The notes beneath the pieces are model-generated. The model saw only the letters and a program-made list of their open reading frames with translations, did no database searches and was not told the origin of the DNA. From NCBI GenBank assembly GCA_020201155.1, contig JAIVHI010000007.1, forward strand, positions 1 to 62,398: 62,398 nt of DNA, in the 5' to 3' direction. This document shows positions 26,484 through 35,369 of the stretch, piece after piece (positions within the stretch are counted from its first letter, which is position 1; each line of letters starts with the position of its first letter). Position numbers and translations under genes: made by a program. The DNA is from Loktanella sp. (GTDB lineage Bacteria; Pseudomonadota; Alphaproteobacteria; Rhodobacterales; Rhodobacteraceae).

Positions 26484-28256
26484 CTATTCGGCGGCCATGT
26501 CCGCGGCAGAGACACCCGCGACGGCGACCGGCTTTTTCATCGCGTCGCGCCGGAAAGGCTCACCCAGTTCCTGATTGAGCATGACCTCGATCAGCGTCGT
26601 CTTGCCGTGCTGCATCTGGTCGGTGATCGCGGTGTTCAGCGCTTGGGTCAGCTCGTCCATCGTGCGGACCTGCACGCCCTGCAAGCCGCAGGCCTGCGCG
26701 ATGCCGGCGTAGCTGACCTGCGTGTCCAGTTCGGTGCCGACGAAATTGTCGTCGAACCACAGGGTCGAATTGCGCTTTTCGGCCCCCCACTGGTAGTTGC
26801 GGAAGACGATCTGGGTCACGGCGGGCCATTCGCGGCGTCCGATGGCGGTCAGCTCGGTCACGGCAATGCCGAAGGCGCCGTCACCTGCAAAGCCCACGAC
26901 CGGCACGTCAGGCTGGCCGATCTTGGCACCGACGATGGACGGCAAGCCATAGCCGCAGGGACCGAAAAGGCCGGGGGCAAGGTATTTGCGGCCTTCGTCG
27001 AAGTCCGGGTAGGCATTTCCGATGGCGCAGTTGTTGCCGATGTCGCTGCTGATGATCGCCTCGCGCGGGAGCGCGCTTTGAATCGCGCGCCAGGCCATGC
27101 GAGGGCTCATCCAGTCGGGCTTGTCGGCGCGGGCGCGTTCGTTCCATGTCGTGCCGGGATCATCCTCTTCGTGGTCCATCGAGGCAAGCTGCTGTTTCCA
27201 CGCGCTTTTGGTCTGAGCGATCTCGGCCTTGCGGTCGGCACGCCCTGCATCGCCCGCGTCGTCGGACAGGTGCGACAGGATGCCATTGGCCACCTTTGCC
27301 GCGTCACCGACGATGCCGACGGTCACGGTCTTGGTCAGGCCGATGCGGTCGGGGTTGATGTCGACCTGAATGATCTTCGCATCCGCAGGCCAGTAGTCCA
27401 TGCCATAGCCCGGAAGGGTCGAGAAAGGGTTGAGGCGTGTGCCGAGACACAGGACGACATCGGCCTTGGCGATCAGCTCCATCGCGGCCTTGGACCCGTT
27501 GTAGCCCAGCGGTCCTGCGAAAAGGGGATGCGAGCCGGGGAAGGCGTCGTTGTGCTGGTAGCCCACGCAGACCGGCGCATCCAGCCGTTCGGCCAGCGCC
27601 ATCGACGCCGCGATCCCGCCTTCGGACAGCACCACGCCCGCGCCGTTCAGGATCACGGGGTTCTTCGCGCCCGAGATCAGCGCCGCGGCCTTGGCGACGG
27701 AATTCTCGCCACCCGGCGAGACTTCGAATTCCATCGGCTCGGGGATGGGGATGTCCACGACCTGCGTCCAGAAATCGCGGGGCACGTTGATCTGGGCGGG
27801 ACCGGACAGGCGCTTGGCCTTGGCGATCACGCGGGTCAGCACCTCGGCGATGCGGGTGGGGTCGCGGACCTCTTCCTGATAGGCGACCATGTCCTCGAAC
27901 AGTTTCATCTGCTCGACTTCCTGAAAACCGCCCTGACCGATGGTCTTGTTGGCGGCCTGCGGTGTGACCAGCAACAAGGGCGTGTGGTTCCAGTAGGCGG
28001 TCTTTACGGCGGTCACGAAATTGGTGATGCCGGGGCCGTTCTGGGCGATCATCATCGACATGCGGCCCGTCGCGCGGGTGTAGCCGTCGGCCATGAAACC
28101 GGCGGACCCTTCGTGCGCCGCGTCCCAGAAGGTGATCCCGGCCCTGGGAAAGAGGTCCGATATCGGCATCATGGCCGACCCGATGATCCCGAAGGCATGG
28201 GCGATCCCGTGCTTTTGCAGGACTTTGACGAAGGCTTCTTCGGTGGTCATCTTCAT
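26484..28256 (-). CDS. xsc: Sulfoacetaldehyde acetyltransferase
   Basis: Thiamine diphosphate enzyme, 590 residues, converting sulfoacetaldehyde and phosphate to acetyl phosphate and sulfite. Three-domain TPP-enzyme architecture: N-terminal pyrimidine domain with the activating glutamate in DAAHEGSAGFMADGYTR, central domain, and C-terminal TPP domain with the metal motif GDGAFGI...FRNYQWGAEKRN. Length and the KMTTEEAFVKVLQ start are typical of Xsc. It heads the operon xsc-exporter-pta-ackA-soeABC, downstream of the broken tauR. It appears intact. Confidence 0.96.
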   Translation of the reverse strand: MKMTTEEAFVKVLQKHGIAHAFGIIGSAMMPISDLFPRAGITFWDAAHEGSAGFMADGYTRATGRMSMMIAQNGPGITNFVTAVKTAYWNHTPLLLVTPQAANKTIGQGGFQEVEQMKLFEDMVAYQEEVRDPTRIAEVLTRVIAKAKRLSGPAQINVPRDFWTQVVDIPIPEPMEFEVSPGGENSVAKAAALISGAKNPVILNGAGVVLSEGGIAASMALAERLDAPVCVGYQHNDAFPGSHPLFAGPLGYNGSKAAMELIAKADVVLCLGTRLNPFSTLPGYGMDYWPADAKIIQVDINPDRIGLTKTVTVGIVGDAAKVANGILSHLSDDAGDAGRADRKAEIAQTKSAWKQQLASMDHEEDDPGTTWNERARADKPDWMSPRMAWRAIQSALPREAIISSDIGNNCAIGNAYPDFDEGRKYLAPGLFGPCGYGLPSIVGAKIGQPDVPVVGFAGDGAFGIAVTELTAIGRREWPAVTQIVFRNYQWGAEKRNSTLWFDDNFVGTELDTQVSYAGIAQACGLQGVQVRTMDELTQALNTAITDQMQHGKTTLIEVMLNQELGEPFRRDAMKKPVAVAGVSAADMAAE

Positions 28257-28383
28257 GGGGGCGATCCTTCAGGACAGGGGCGTTGCAGGCTGGCCGCGGC
28301 CTGCGGACAGCTTGAAATACTGGATAGGCGGTTGCGGGCAATAGGGCCAGATGCAAGGCGCGGATAAGGCCAGCGGCAGCGCA

Positions 28384-29614
28384 TCAGCCCTTGCCGATCC
28401 GGGCCGCGATGCGGGCCACGCCCTGCGCGATGCGGCTGGCGGGGATCGAGGAATAGGCAAGCCGCGCGAAATGCTGCGGCACGTCATCACCGGCAAAGAA
28501 CCGGTCGCCGGGTTCGATCAGCACGCCGTCCTCTTGCAGGTCCTGCGCCAAATCGCGGGCCTTTGTGCCGGGGGGCAGGGCGATCCAGACGGAAGAGCCC
28601 CCATAGGCGCCTGCGCCTGCGACCGTCATGCCATGGGCGTTGAGGGCTTCATCCAGCGTGCGGCGGCGTTCGTGAAAGGCCCGCCCTGTGCGCTTGACCA
28701 GCGCGTCGTAGTGGCCCAGCGACAGGTAATGGGCCGTGGTCCGCTGGATATGCCCCGGCGCGTGGCGCAGCACGCTGGCCCGCAGAGCGCGCGCTTCGCG
28801 GATTCGGGCACTGGTGGCTGGGGGTGGTGAAAACGACGTCGAGGTTGTCCGGCAGCGCATCGGGGGGCAGACCGTCGCGGTCCACCGGCACGGCGGCGAA
28901 CTGGCAGCGGGATTGTTCGAGAATGGTGCGCAGTGCGGGGTAGCCGGGGTTTTCCATCGCGGCAAGGCGGCGCTGGGTCAGAAGGACCTGCGCGGTGAGC
29001 CAGAGCGCGTTCTGAGCCCCCATCGTGACAAGGATTTCATCGGGACCGGCAAGGATGCCGCGACGCGGCAGGATATGGCGCGCGATATATTCCACAAGCT
29101 GCGGGTCGTCGCCGTCGTAGTAGTCCAGCGTCATGGCGTCGAAGTCACGCTTGCCCAGTGCCTGTATCGCGCAAAGCCGCCAGTTCGCGCTGTCGAAAAG
29201 CTGCGGGTCGGCCTGTCCGTAGACGAAAGGGTAGGGGTATTTCGCCCAATCCACGTTGCGCCGCGTGGTGTCGTGGGTGGCAAAGCGCTGGCCGATGGCG
29301 CGGGTCCAGTCGACGCTGCTGTCTTCGCTGCGACGGGCGGGAAAGCCCGGCGGCTCCGGTGCGCCTGCGGACACGAAATACCCCGAACGCCCGCGCGAGG
29401 TCAGGTAATCGTCGGCGACGAGTTCGGTATAGGCCAGCGTCACCGTGATGCGGCTGACGCCCAGATGCTGCGCCATCCGACGCGAGGACGGAAGCCGTTC
29501 ACCCGGACGAAAACGCCCCGACAGGATGCCCTGCGCCACCATGCGTTGGATCCGCGACTGAAGCGTGCCCTCGGTCACGGGATCCAGAAAGAAGGTTTCG
29601 ACCGATATCGGCAT
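28384..29614 (-). pseudogene. tauR: TauR-like MocR/GntR regulator, internally deleted and frameshifted
   Basis: MocR-family activator of taurine genes: N-terminal GntR winged helix (about residues 15-80, with RMAQHLGVSRITVTLAY) fused to an aminotransferase-like domain. The reading is normal from 29614 to TTPSHQCP, then shifts. The C-terminal part resumes in another frame at REARALRASVLRHAPGH and runs to 28384. About 70 codons are missing, including the SFSKSLFPGLR-type segment that carries the PLP-binding lysine, so ligand sensing should be lost. Location between xsc and tpa, and operator-like repeats at its own start, identify it as TauR. Confidence 0.88.
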
Positions 29615-29616
29615 GA

Positions 29617-29648
29617 CTGGTCCTAACAGCGTCGCGATCTGGACCTAT
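29617..29648 (-). promoter_or_regulatory. TauR-type direct repeat operator at tauR
   Basis: Two direct repeats, CTGGTCCTAA (29617-29626) and CTGGACCTAT (29639-29648), start 22 bases apart on the plus strand. They lie immediately upstream of the tauR start codon (29614). MocR-type regulators generally bind direct repeats on one helix face, and CTGGAC-YTAA type repeats are known for TauR. The second repeat extends to CTGGACCTATCA, identical to a site in the tpa/tauB region. Confidence 0.65.
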
Positions 29649-29671
29649 CACGCCCCTGCGCGGGGCGCCAC

Positions 29672-30313
29672 TCAGCGCGGTGTGACGGTCAGCGTAAAGG
29701 GCCCCGCGCCGACGGTCATCATGGTCAGTGCGCCGCCCTCGTAGCGCAGGTTCATCTTGGCGTTGCTGATGAACAGGGGCGAGAAATGGCCGGGCCCTGC
29801 GGTCACGCGATAGGCCATGCGGCAGGTCAGTGTCGCGTCCTCTGCCGATTGGTCCGTGGGGCTGACCGTGATCACGCGACGCCCGTCGTAAAAGCTGACG
29901 GGCTCGGGGCATGTCGCGCGGTCGCGCAACAGGTGGGCCAACCCGCTGACCGGGTCGGTAACCCCTGCGGGCACGGAGTTGGCGACCGACAGCGCCGTTG
30001 CGTCCCCGACCGGATTCACGACCGTTTCGATCACTTGGCCCGCGTCGTGCAGCACCGAGATCGTGCGGTTCTTGCGCGGTGCCTCGGACAGGTATTGCGT
30101 GACCACGGTGTCGTCCGCCAGACGCACGGCTTTTGACGAGGCGTCGAAGGTGCCGTTCCCGACGCCCAGCGGCGAATTCGTGACGTTCGAACTGATGCTC
30201 GCGTCGGTGGCGTCCAGTGTGCCGATCACGTTGCCGCCCAAAGACAACTCGTAACTGTCCGACAGGGCGGCTGTTGCATGAAAGGCTGTGACAAGAATGA
30301 CGGCAAGACGCAT
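29672..30313 (-). CDS. Exported hypothetical protein (possibly DUF6134-like)
   Basis: A 213-residue protein with an N-terminal signal peptide (about residues 1-18, ending ATAALSDS). The mature part is rich in beta strands, with a repeated V-x-V pattern and no known catalytic motif. Two cysteines (ATCPEP and LTCRM) may form a disulfide. It lies between tauR and tpa on the same strand, but I see nothing that ties it to taurine. The DUF6134 suggestion is from general resemblance and is uncertain. Confidence 0.75.
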   Translation of the reverse strand: MRLAVILVTAFHATAALSDSYELSLGGNVIGTLDATDASISSNVTNSPLGVGNGTFDASSKAVRLADDTVVTQYLSEAPRKNRTISVLHDAGQVIETVVNPVGDATALSVANSVPAGVTDPVSGLAHLLRDRATCPEPVSFYDGRRVITVSPTDQSAEDATLTCRMAYRVTAGPGHFSPLFISNAKMNLRYEGGALTMMTVGAGPFTLTVTPR

Positions 30314-30406
30314 GGGGGGCTCCGGACTGGTATTGCGGCAGTTAGCCGCAAAAGTGCGGCCAGTCCAAGGCCCGCGAACGGGTGGTGGCGCCAGACCGCC
30401 GCCCGG

Positions 30407-31789
30407 TCAGCCCAGCACGCGCCCGATGGCCCCGTCGACCGCCGCGACGATCTGGTCGAGGTCGTCGCGCGTGGCGATCAGCGGTGGCGCGAACAGCAGC
30501 ACGTTGTTGAAGCCCGGCACGGACCGGTTCGTGGCCCCGATGATCACGCCCTGCGCCATGCAGTCTGCGACGATCGCGGCGACCTCGCGCTCTCCGACGG
30601 GTTCTTTCGTGTCGCGGTCCTGCACCAGTTCGGTGCCCGCAAACAGCCCCATGCCGCGCACGTCGCCGATCCAGCGGTGCTTGTCCATCAGCCCATGCAG
30701 CCGGTCCTTGAGGTGGGCCCCCATCTGCGCGGAATTCTCGAGCAGGTTTTCCTCTTCGAGGATGTGCATGTTCTCGATCGCCGCGGTCGGGCCTGCCGTG
30801 CAGCCGCCAAAGGTCGAGATATCGCGGAAATACGACATCTTGTCGGTGTCGTCCTTGAATTGCTCGAACACCGCATTCGTGGTCACACAGCAGGAAATCG
30901 CCGCGTAGCCCGAGGCCACGCCCTTGGCCATGGTCACGATATCGGGCTGCACGCCGAACTGCTGATAGCCGAACCACGTGCCGGTGCGCCCCAGACCGCA
31001 GACGACCTCGTCGATGTGCAGCAGGATGTCGTATTTGCGGCAGATCTCCTGCACCTTGTCCCAATAGCCCCTGGGGGGCGTGATGATGCCACCGCCCGCG
31101 GTGATGGGTTCGAGGCAAAGCGCGCCGACGGTATCGGGGCCTTCGCGCAGGATGACCTTTTCGATCTCTTCCGCCGCCTTCACGCCGTAGTCGTCACCGG
31201 CCAGCCCGTCCTGTGCGCGGTATTCGCTGCAATGGGGGACGCGGACGAAACCGGGGACGAAGGGGCCGTATTGCGCGTTGCGCTCGTCCTGCCCGCCTGC
31301 GGAAATCGCGGCGATGGACGATCCGTGATAGTCGCGGTCGCGGTAGAGGATCTTGTATTTCCGGCCGCCATGATGCTTGTGGCTGATCTGCCGGACCATC
31401 TTGAAGGCTTTCTCGTTCGCCTCGGTGCCCGAATTGGCGTAATAGACCCGGTCCAGCCCCGGCATCTTGGCCGTCAGCATCTCGGCGAAGTTCGCGCCCG
31501 GAATCGTGCCCGCGGTCGATCCGAAAAAGCACATCTTTTCGATCTGACTGGCCACGGCCTGCGCGATCCGTCTGCGCCCGTAGCCCACGTTCACGGTCCA
31601 GACACCGCCCGACACGCCGTCGATGTGTTCCTTGCCCTTGATGTCCCAGACGCGCATGCCCTTGCCTTCGACGATGATGCGCGGGTCGATGGTCTCGTAG
31701 GGTTTGTGCTGGCTGATGCCGTGCCAGACGTGGGCGCGGTCGGACTCTACGATTTGGCTGAGGTCATTGGTCATGCTGTGCTGGTTCAT
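30407..31789 (-). CDS. tpa: Taurine--pyruvate aminotransferase
   Basis: PLP-dependent class III aminotransferase, 460 residues, converting taurine and pyruvate to sulfoacetaldehyde and alanine. The N-terminus (QIVESDRAHVWHGISQHKP) is characteristic of Tpa. The PLP lysine is in VTMAKGVASGYAA, preceded by LLHIDEVVCGLGRTG, where the aspartate contacts the ring nitrogen. Start at 31789 follows a GGAG site; an in-frame ATG at 31807 lacks one. Sulfoacetaldehyde produced here feeds Xsc at 26.5-28.3 kb. Divergent from tauB. Confidence 0.94.
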   Translation of the reverse strand: MNQHSMTNDLSQIVESDRAHVWHGISQHKPYETIDPRIIVEGKGMRVWDIKGKEHIDGVSGGVWTVNVGYGRRRIAQAVASQIEKMCFFGSTAGTIPGANFAEMLTAKMPGLDRVYYANSGTEANEKAFKMVRQISHKHHGGRKYKILYRDRDYHGSSIAAISAGGQDERNAQYGPFVPGFVRVPHCSEYRAQDGLAGDDYGVKAAEEIEKVILREGPDTVGALCLEPITAGGGIITPPRGYWDKVQEICRKYDILLHIDEVVCGLGRTGTWFGYQQFGVQPDIVTMAKGVASGYAAISCCVTTNAVFEQFKDDTDKMSYFRDISTFGGCTAGPTAAIENMHILEEENLLENSAQMGAHLKDRLHGLMDKHRWIGDVRGMGLFAGTELVQDRDTKEPVGEREVAAIVADCMAQGVIIGATNRSVPGFNNVLLFAPPLIATRDDLDQIVAAVDGAIGRVLG

Positions 31790-32124
31790 GGCGTCGCTCC
31801 GGATCAAGAGAAAGGGGCAGCCGAGTCAGGTCTCGGCATCCGTCGCCGGACACCGCAAATTCGCGGTTTCGGGCGATGATTGATAGGTCCAGAGGGTCAC
31901 GTGGGTTAAGGCCAGTTTGCGTTGGGTCAACGAAGCGGTTGACGACGGGCCCCGAATTTTGTCCGTTATCACCGTTGCACCGGGTGGGGTGTACCGCCGG
32001 GACCGTGACGAACCTCGCTTTGGGAGGAGGAGGTTCGCAGCAGTTTGTCCCGGCGGACCGGTAAGGAACGATTGGCCAGATCCTCCCGCGATCCCCGCGT
32101 GGATGGAACTTTGAAAGGCGGGGT
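31790..32124. other. tpa/tauB intergenic region; tauA apparently missing
   Basis: In Roseobacters, tauA (the taurine-binding protein, about 330 residues) normally precedes tauB. No such gene is present. The segment holds a TauR-like operator pair (31883-31915) and a very strong ribosome-site sequence (TGGGAGGAGGAGG, 32021-32033) that is followed by no start codon at a usable distance. This is the pattern expected if tauA were cut out between its ribosome site and its end. No convincing TauA residues can be recognised, so its loss is inferred from context. Confidence 0.5.
31883..31915. promoter_or_regulatory. TauR-type direct repeat operator in the tpa/tau region
   Basis: On the minus strand, CTGGCCTTAA (31915-31906) and CTGGACCTAT (31892-31883) are direct repeats, start to start 23 bases. 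The second continues as CTGGACCTATCA, identical to one half-site at tauR. The position between the divergent tpa and tau transport genes fits control of both by TauR. Confidence 0.65.
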
Positions 32125-32934
32125 ATGACGGGACTTCAGATCAGTGATTTGTCGATGCGGTTCGATTTGCCGAACGGATCGTCCATTCAGGCCCTGAAAG
32201 ACGTGAACATCAGTCTGAACGAAGGCGAGCTGCTAAGCGTTCTTGGGCCATCGGGCTGCGGCAAGACCACCTTGCTCAACATCGTCGCGGGCTTTCTGGC
32301 CCCGACCGACGGGCAGATCGAGCTGAACGGGCACAGGGTCGAGGGCCCGGCCGCCGAGCGTGGCATGGTGTTCCAGCAAGGGGCGCTGTTCGAATGGATG
32401 AGCGTGCGCGAAAATGTGGGTTTCGGTCCCCGGATGAAGGGCATGAAGCCCGACGAAAAGCGCAAGATCGTGGACCACCTTCTGGATGTCGTTGGCCTGC
32501 AGGAGTTCAAGGAAAAGGCCGTCTACGAGCTGTCGGGCGGGATGCAGCAGCGCGTGGCACTGGCCCGCTGTCTGGCGAACGAACCCGACGTGATCCTGAT
32601 GGACGAACCCTTGGGCGCGCTGGACGCGCTGACCCGGGAAAAGATGCAGGGTCTGGTGCTGAAGCTGTGGAAAGAGACCGGCAAGACCATCATCCTGATC
32701 ACCCACTCGGTCGAAGAGGCGCTGCTTCTGGGCGAGCGGCTGATCGTCATGGCGCCGCGCCCCGGACGCATCCACAAGGAATACCGCCTGCCCTTTGCCG
32801 ATCTGGGCGTCGGGCAGGACCTGCGCGAGGTCAAGAAACACCCCCAGTTTGCCGAAACGCGCGAGGAAATCCTGTCGATGATCTGGAACATGGAAGAAGA
32901 AATCATGGGCCGCACGGAAGGCACTGACGCATGA
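32125..32934 (+). CDS. tauB: Taurine ABC transporter ATP-binding protein
   Basis: ATPase of the taurine/sulfonate importer, 269 residues. Walker A GPSGCGKTTL, Q-loop region VFQQGALFEWMSV, signature LSGGMQQRVALARCLA, Walker B VILMDEPLGALD, and the switch histidine in ITHSVEEAL. It overlaps tauC by four bases (ATGA). The similarity also fits SsuB/nitrate-type ATPases; adjacency to tpa and TauR sites favours taurine. Confidence 0.93.
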   Translation: MTGLQISDLSMRFDLPNGSSIQALKDVNISLNEGELLSVLGPSGCGKTTLLNIVAGFLAPTDGQIELNGHRVEGPAAERGMVFQQGALFEWMSVRENVGFGPRMKGMKPDEKRKIVDHLLDVVGLQEFKEKAVYELSGGMQQRVALARCLANEPDVILMDEPLGALDALTREKMQGLVLKLWKETGKTIILITHSVEEALLLGERLIVMAPRPGRIHKEYRLPFADLGVGQDLREVKKHPQFAETREEILSMIWNMEEEIMGRTEGTDA

Positions 32935-34265
32935 CGCTTCTGGGTGAACTCTGGGAGGAACTGGTCGAAGTGCTGCTGACGCTGGTTTCGGCGATTCCCT
33001 ATGTCATCGGCTACGTGGCCCTGATCCTGCTGACCGCGCTGATCTGGCGGTTGGTCAAGCGGGTGCTGACACCGAAGAAGGACTATGTGTCTCTCAAGAC
33101 GGTGACCTTCGGCGACGAAAGTGCCGTGGTCTCCAACAACGTGGCCTCGGTCGTGTCGATCGTGTTCCTGTTCGTTCTGTGGGGCGCCTTCACGGGGTCC
33201 AAGCTGCTGCCGGGGTTCCTGCATGCACCGGGGCCGTTCATCGGGGATGCCAGTTTCACCTACACGGTGACAGCCGCAGATGGTGCCACCGACGATGCGA
33301 CCGTCGCGGTGCGTGTCTACCCCAACGGAGCGGATGTCGAGGATATCACCATCGAACCGGGTGAGGGCTTTGCCAAGAACGACGCGATCAACATCGTGGC
33401 CTATCGGTCCAGCCTGTTCCGCGTCGACGAGAACGACGAATTGGGCCGCGAGGACGAGGCCTTCATCACGGCGGTCGACGGGCAGGCGCTTGAATCGGGG
33501 GGCAGCGTGGCGATGGACTTTGGTCGCGTCAGCATGACGCCGCGCGGCACGCTGAACATCTATCCCTCGACCGGCTGGCAGATGGAGCCGATCTGGCTGC
33601 CCCCGCCCGAAGCGGTCTGGAGCCGTCTGGTCGAGATCGCGGACACCGGCTTTCGCAATTCGACCCTGTGGGAACATCTGGGTTTTTCGCTGTTCCGTGT
33701 GATCGTGGGCTTCGCGCTGGGCGCGGCCGTGGGCATCCCGCTGGGCTATGCAATGGGATTGTCGAACTGGTTCCGTGGCTGGTTCGACCCGATTGTCGAA
33801 TTCATGCGCCCCGTGCCGCCGCTGGCACTGATCCCGCTGGTCATCATCTGGGCGGGCATCGGCGAGGTGGGCAAGATCATCCTGCTGTTCCTTGCCGCAC
33901 TCTGGATCATGGCGATCGCGGCGCGGTCGGGGGTGTCGGGCGTGCGGATCTCCAAGGTGCATGCCGCCTATTCGCTGGGGGCGTCCAAGTGGCAGATCAT
34001 GCGGTTCGTCATCATCCCCAATTCGCTGCCCGAAATCTTTACGGGTGCGCGGGTGGCGATGGGGGTCTGCTGGGGCACGGTCGTGGCCGCCGAACTGGTC
34101 GCCGCGGAAAAGGGCGCCGGCATGATGATCATGACCGCGTCCAAATTCCAGAACACCGACATCGTTCTTATGGGCATCATCCTGATCGGCGTGATCGGCT
34201 TCAGCATCGACATGCTGATGCGGCAGGCCGAGAAATGGCTCGTGCCGTGGAAGGGCAAAGGCTGA
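32931..34265 (+). CDS. tauC: Taurine ABC transporter permease
   Basis: A 444-residue permease, longer than E. coli TauC because of an N-terminal extension with two helices (about residues 15-35 and 65-90) and a periplasmic loop of about 110 residues. Long forms of this kind are usual in Roseobacters. The C-terminal permease core (about residues 230-440) has six helices and the EAA-type loop AAYSLGASKWQIMRFVIIPNSLPEI. It is followed by an unusually elaborate fold-back structure that includes its stop codon (34256-34312). Confidence 0.92.
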   Translation: MTLLGELWEELVEVLLTLVSAIPYVIGYVALILLTALIWRLVKRVLTPKKDYVSLKTVTFGDESAVVSNNVASVVSIVFLFVLWGAFTGSKLLPGFLHAPGPFIGDASFTYTVTAADGATDDATVAVRVYPNGADVEDITIEPGEGFAKNDAINIVAYRSSLFRVDENDELGREDEAFITAVDGQALESGGSVAMDFGRVSMTPRGTLNIYPSTGWQMEPIWLPPPEAVWSRLVEIADTGFRNSTLWEHLGFSLFRVIVGFALGAAVGIPLGYAMGLSNWFRGWFDPIVEFMRPVPPLALIPLVIIWAGIGEVGKIILLFLAALWIMAIAARSGVSGVRISKVHAAYSLGASKWQIMRFVIIPNSLPEIFTGARVAMGVCWGTVVAAELVAAEKGAGMMIMTASKFQNTDIVLMGIILIGVIGFSIDMLMRQAEKWLVPWKGKG

Positions 34266-34312
34266 TCCGGGCTTGCCCGGCAACAGGTCCGGGGGACCTG
34301 TTGAAGCCTTTG
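34256..34312 (+). terminator. Three-way-junction RNA structure over the tauC stop codon
   Basis: An 8-bp outer stem CAAAGGCT/AGCCTTTG (34256-34263 with 34305-34312) encloses two stacked hairpins: CCGGGC-TT-GCCCGG (34267-34280) and CAACAGGTCC-GGG-GGACCTGTTG (34281-34303). All three stems are perfect. The tauC stop TGA (34263-34265) lies at the end of the outer stem and in the first junction strand. No T-run follows. It may stabilise the transcript end or serve as a processing or small RNA element. Confidence 0.6.
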
Positions 34313-34421
34313 CGGGCGGAGCCCTGGCCCGAAGGGATGGCTGATCCGGGCGATCCTCCGTCGCATTTCGCTTTCGACACGGCCGGGCTAGGTTCTGACA
34401 CGCAGTGACAGGACCCTTGCG

Positions 34422-35250
34422 ATGATCCGAACCGCCTTTACCTGGACGAGCCGACTGATCGTGCTTTTGCTGCTGATTGCCGGGGTGTCTGTCGGCATGA
34501 CATCTTGCGCGTCGGTCAACGAACCTGTCGCACCGGTGCCCCAGACCGCTTTTCGCGTCGCGACCGTGAACGTGCACTACATCCGGCTGGGTGCGCAGAC
34601 CGGCGACTGGTCTGTCGGAGACTGGGAGAGGCGCAAAGGTCCGCTGGACGAGGCGTTCAGGGCCATCGACGCGGATATCTTCGCCTTCCAAGAGATGGAA
34701 AGTTTCGGGGGTGGCGAAGGCGGCGACATCAATCTGGCGCGCGACTGGCTGCTGGACCGGAACCCGGGCCATGCTGCAGCGGCCAATGGCGATAGCGCCA
34801 CCTTCCCGTCGACCCAGCCGATCTTCTACCGCACTGACCGGGTGACACTGCTGGATCAGGGCTGGTTCTTTTTCTCGGACACACCGGATGTGATCTACTC
34901 ACACCGATTACGCCAGCATTGAAAACCGTCGCCTTTCGGCGGCATTGGTCCGCGACCGTATCGCGCCGTGGATCGCTGCAGGCGAAAGGGTGATGGTGGT
35001 GGGCGATCTCAACGCGCGCGAGGGGGGCACGCCGCAGCAATTGATCGGCGAGGCCGGTGTCGCGTGGATCGACGTGCCGGGGGCGACCTATCATTTCAAC
35101 CGCGGCCTGAACCTTTTTGGCGCGATCGACCATGTCGGTCTGTCAGAGGGGATCCGGCAGGTCGGTGAAACACAGGTCGTCCGGCGCCAGTTCAGTGGAG
35201 AGTGGCCGACGGATCACTATCCGGTCGTCGCCGATTTCGCCTTGGACTAA
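34422..35250 (+). pseudogene. Endonuclease/exonuclease/phosphatase family protein, internally deleted
   Basis: Secreted or membrane-anchored nuclease/phosphatase-like protein. The N-terminal part has a membrane/signal segment (about residues 7-28) and TVNVHYIRLG, then the catalytic glutamate in FQEMES. The reading is normal to SDTPDVIYS, then shifts and stops at 34922. The C-terminal part resumes in another frame at TDYASIENRRLSAALVRDR and includes VVGDLNARE and IDHVGLS, the metal and catalytic aspartate/histidine segments. The strand between, which normally contains a substrate-binding part, is missing. The downstream stop TAA abuts an inverted-repeat arm. Confidence 0.82.
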
Positions 35251-35311
35251 AGCGTTCCGCCTTTAACCTGAGGCATCAGCGAAAGGTGGAACGCGTGCAA
35301 CGATTGAGCGG
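35250..35311 (+). repeat. Left arm of a 62-bp inverted repeat
   Basis: It matches the right arm (35710-35771) in reverse complement over 62 bases with a single mismatch (T at 35287). The arm itself folds: GCGTTCCGCCTTT near its start pairs with AAAGGTGGAACGC. It begins at the last base of the nuclease stop codon. The two arms enclose a 398-bp segment holding one small membrane gene. Confidence 0.85.
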
Positions 35312-35369
35312 CTTTAGCGGAACGGAATGGCCGTTCCGGCGTTGTCCGCCGAAGCAGGGAGTATTTACG

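Noticed and set aside
28257-28383. TauR half-site-like CTGGATAGG upstream of xsc
   Set aside because: Only one imperfect copy with no second repeat at 22-23 bases, so not convincing as an operator.
32523-34772. A 749-codon minus-strand frame opposite tauB/tauC and the nuclease
   Set aside because: Antisense to clearly recognised genes; no domain or ribosome site. It is long only because of high G+C content.
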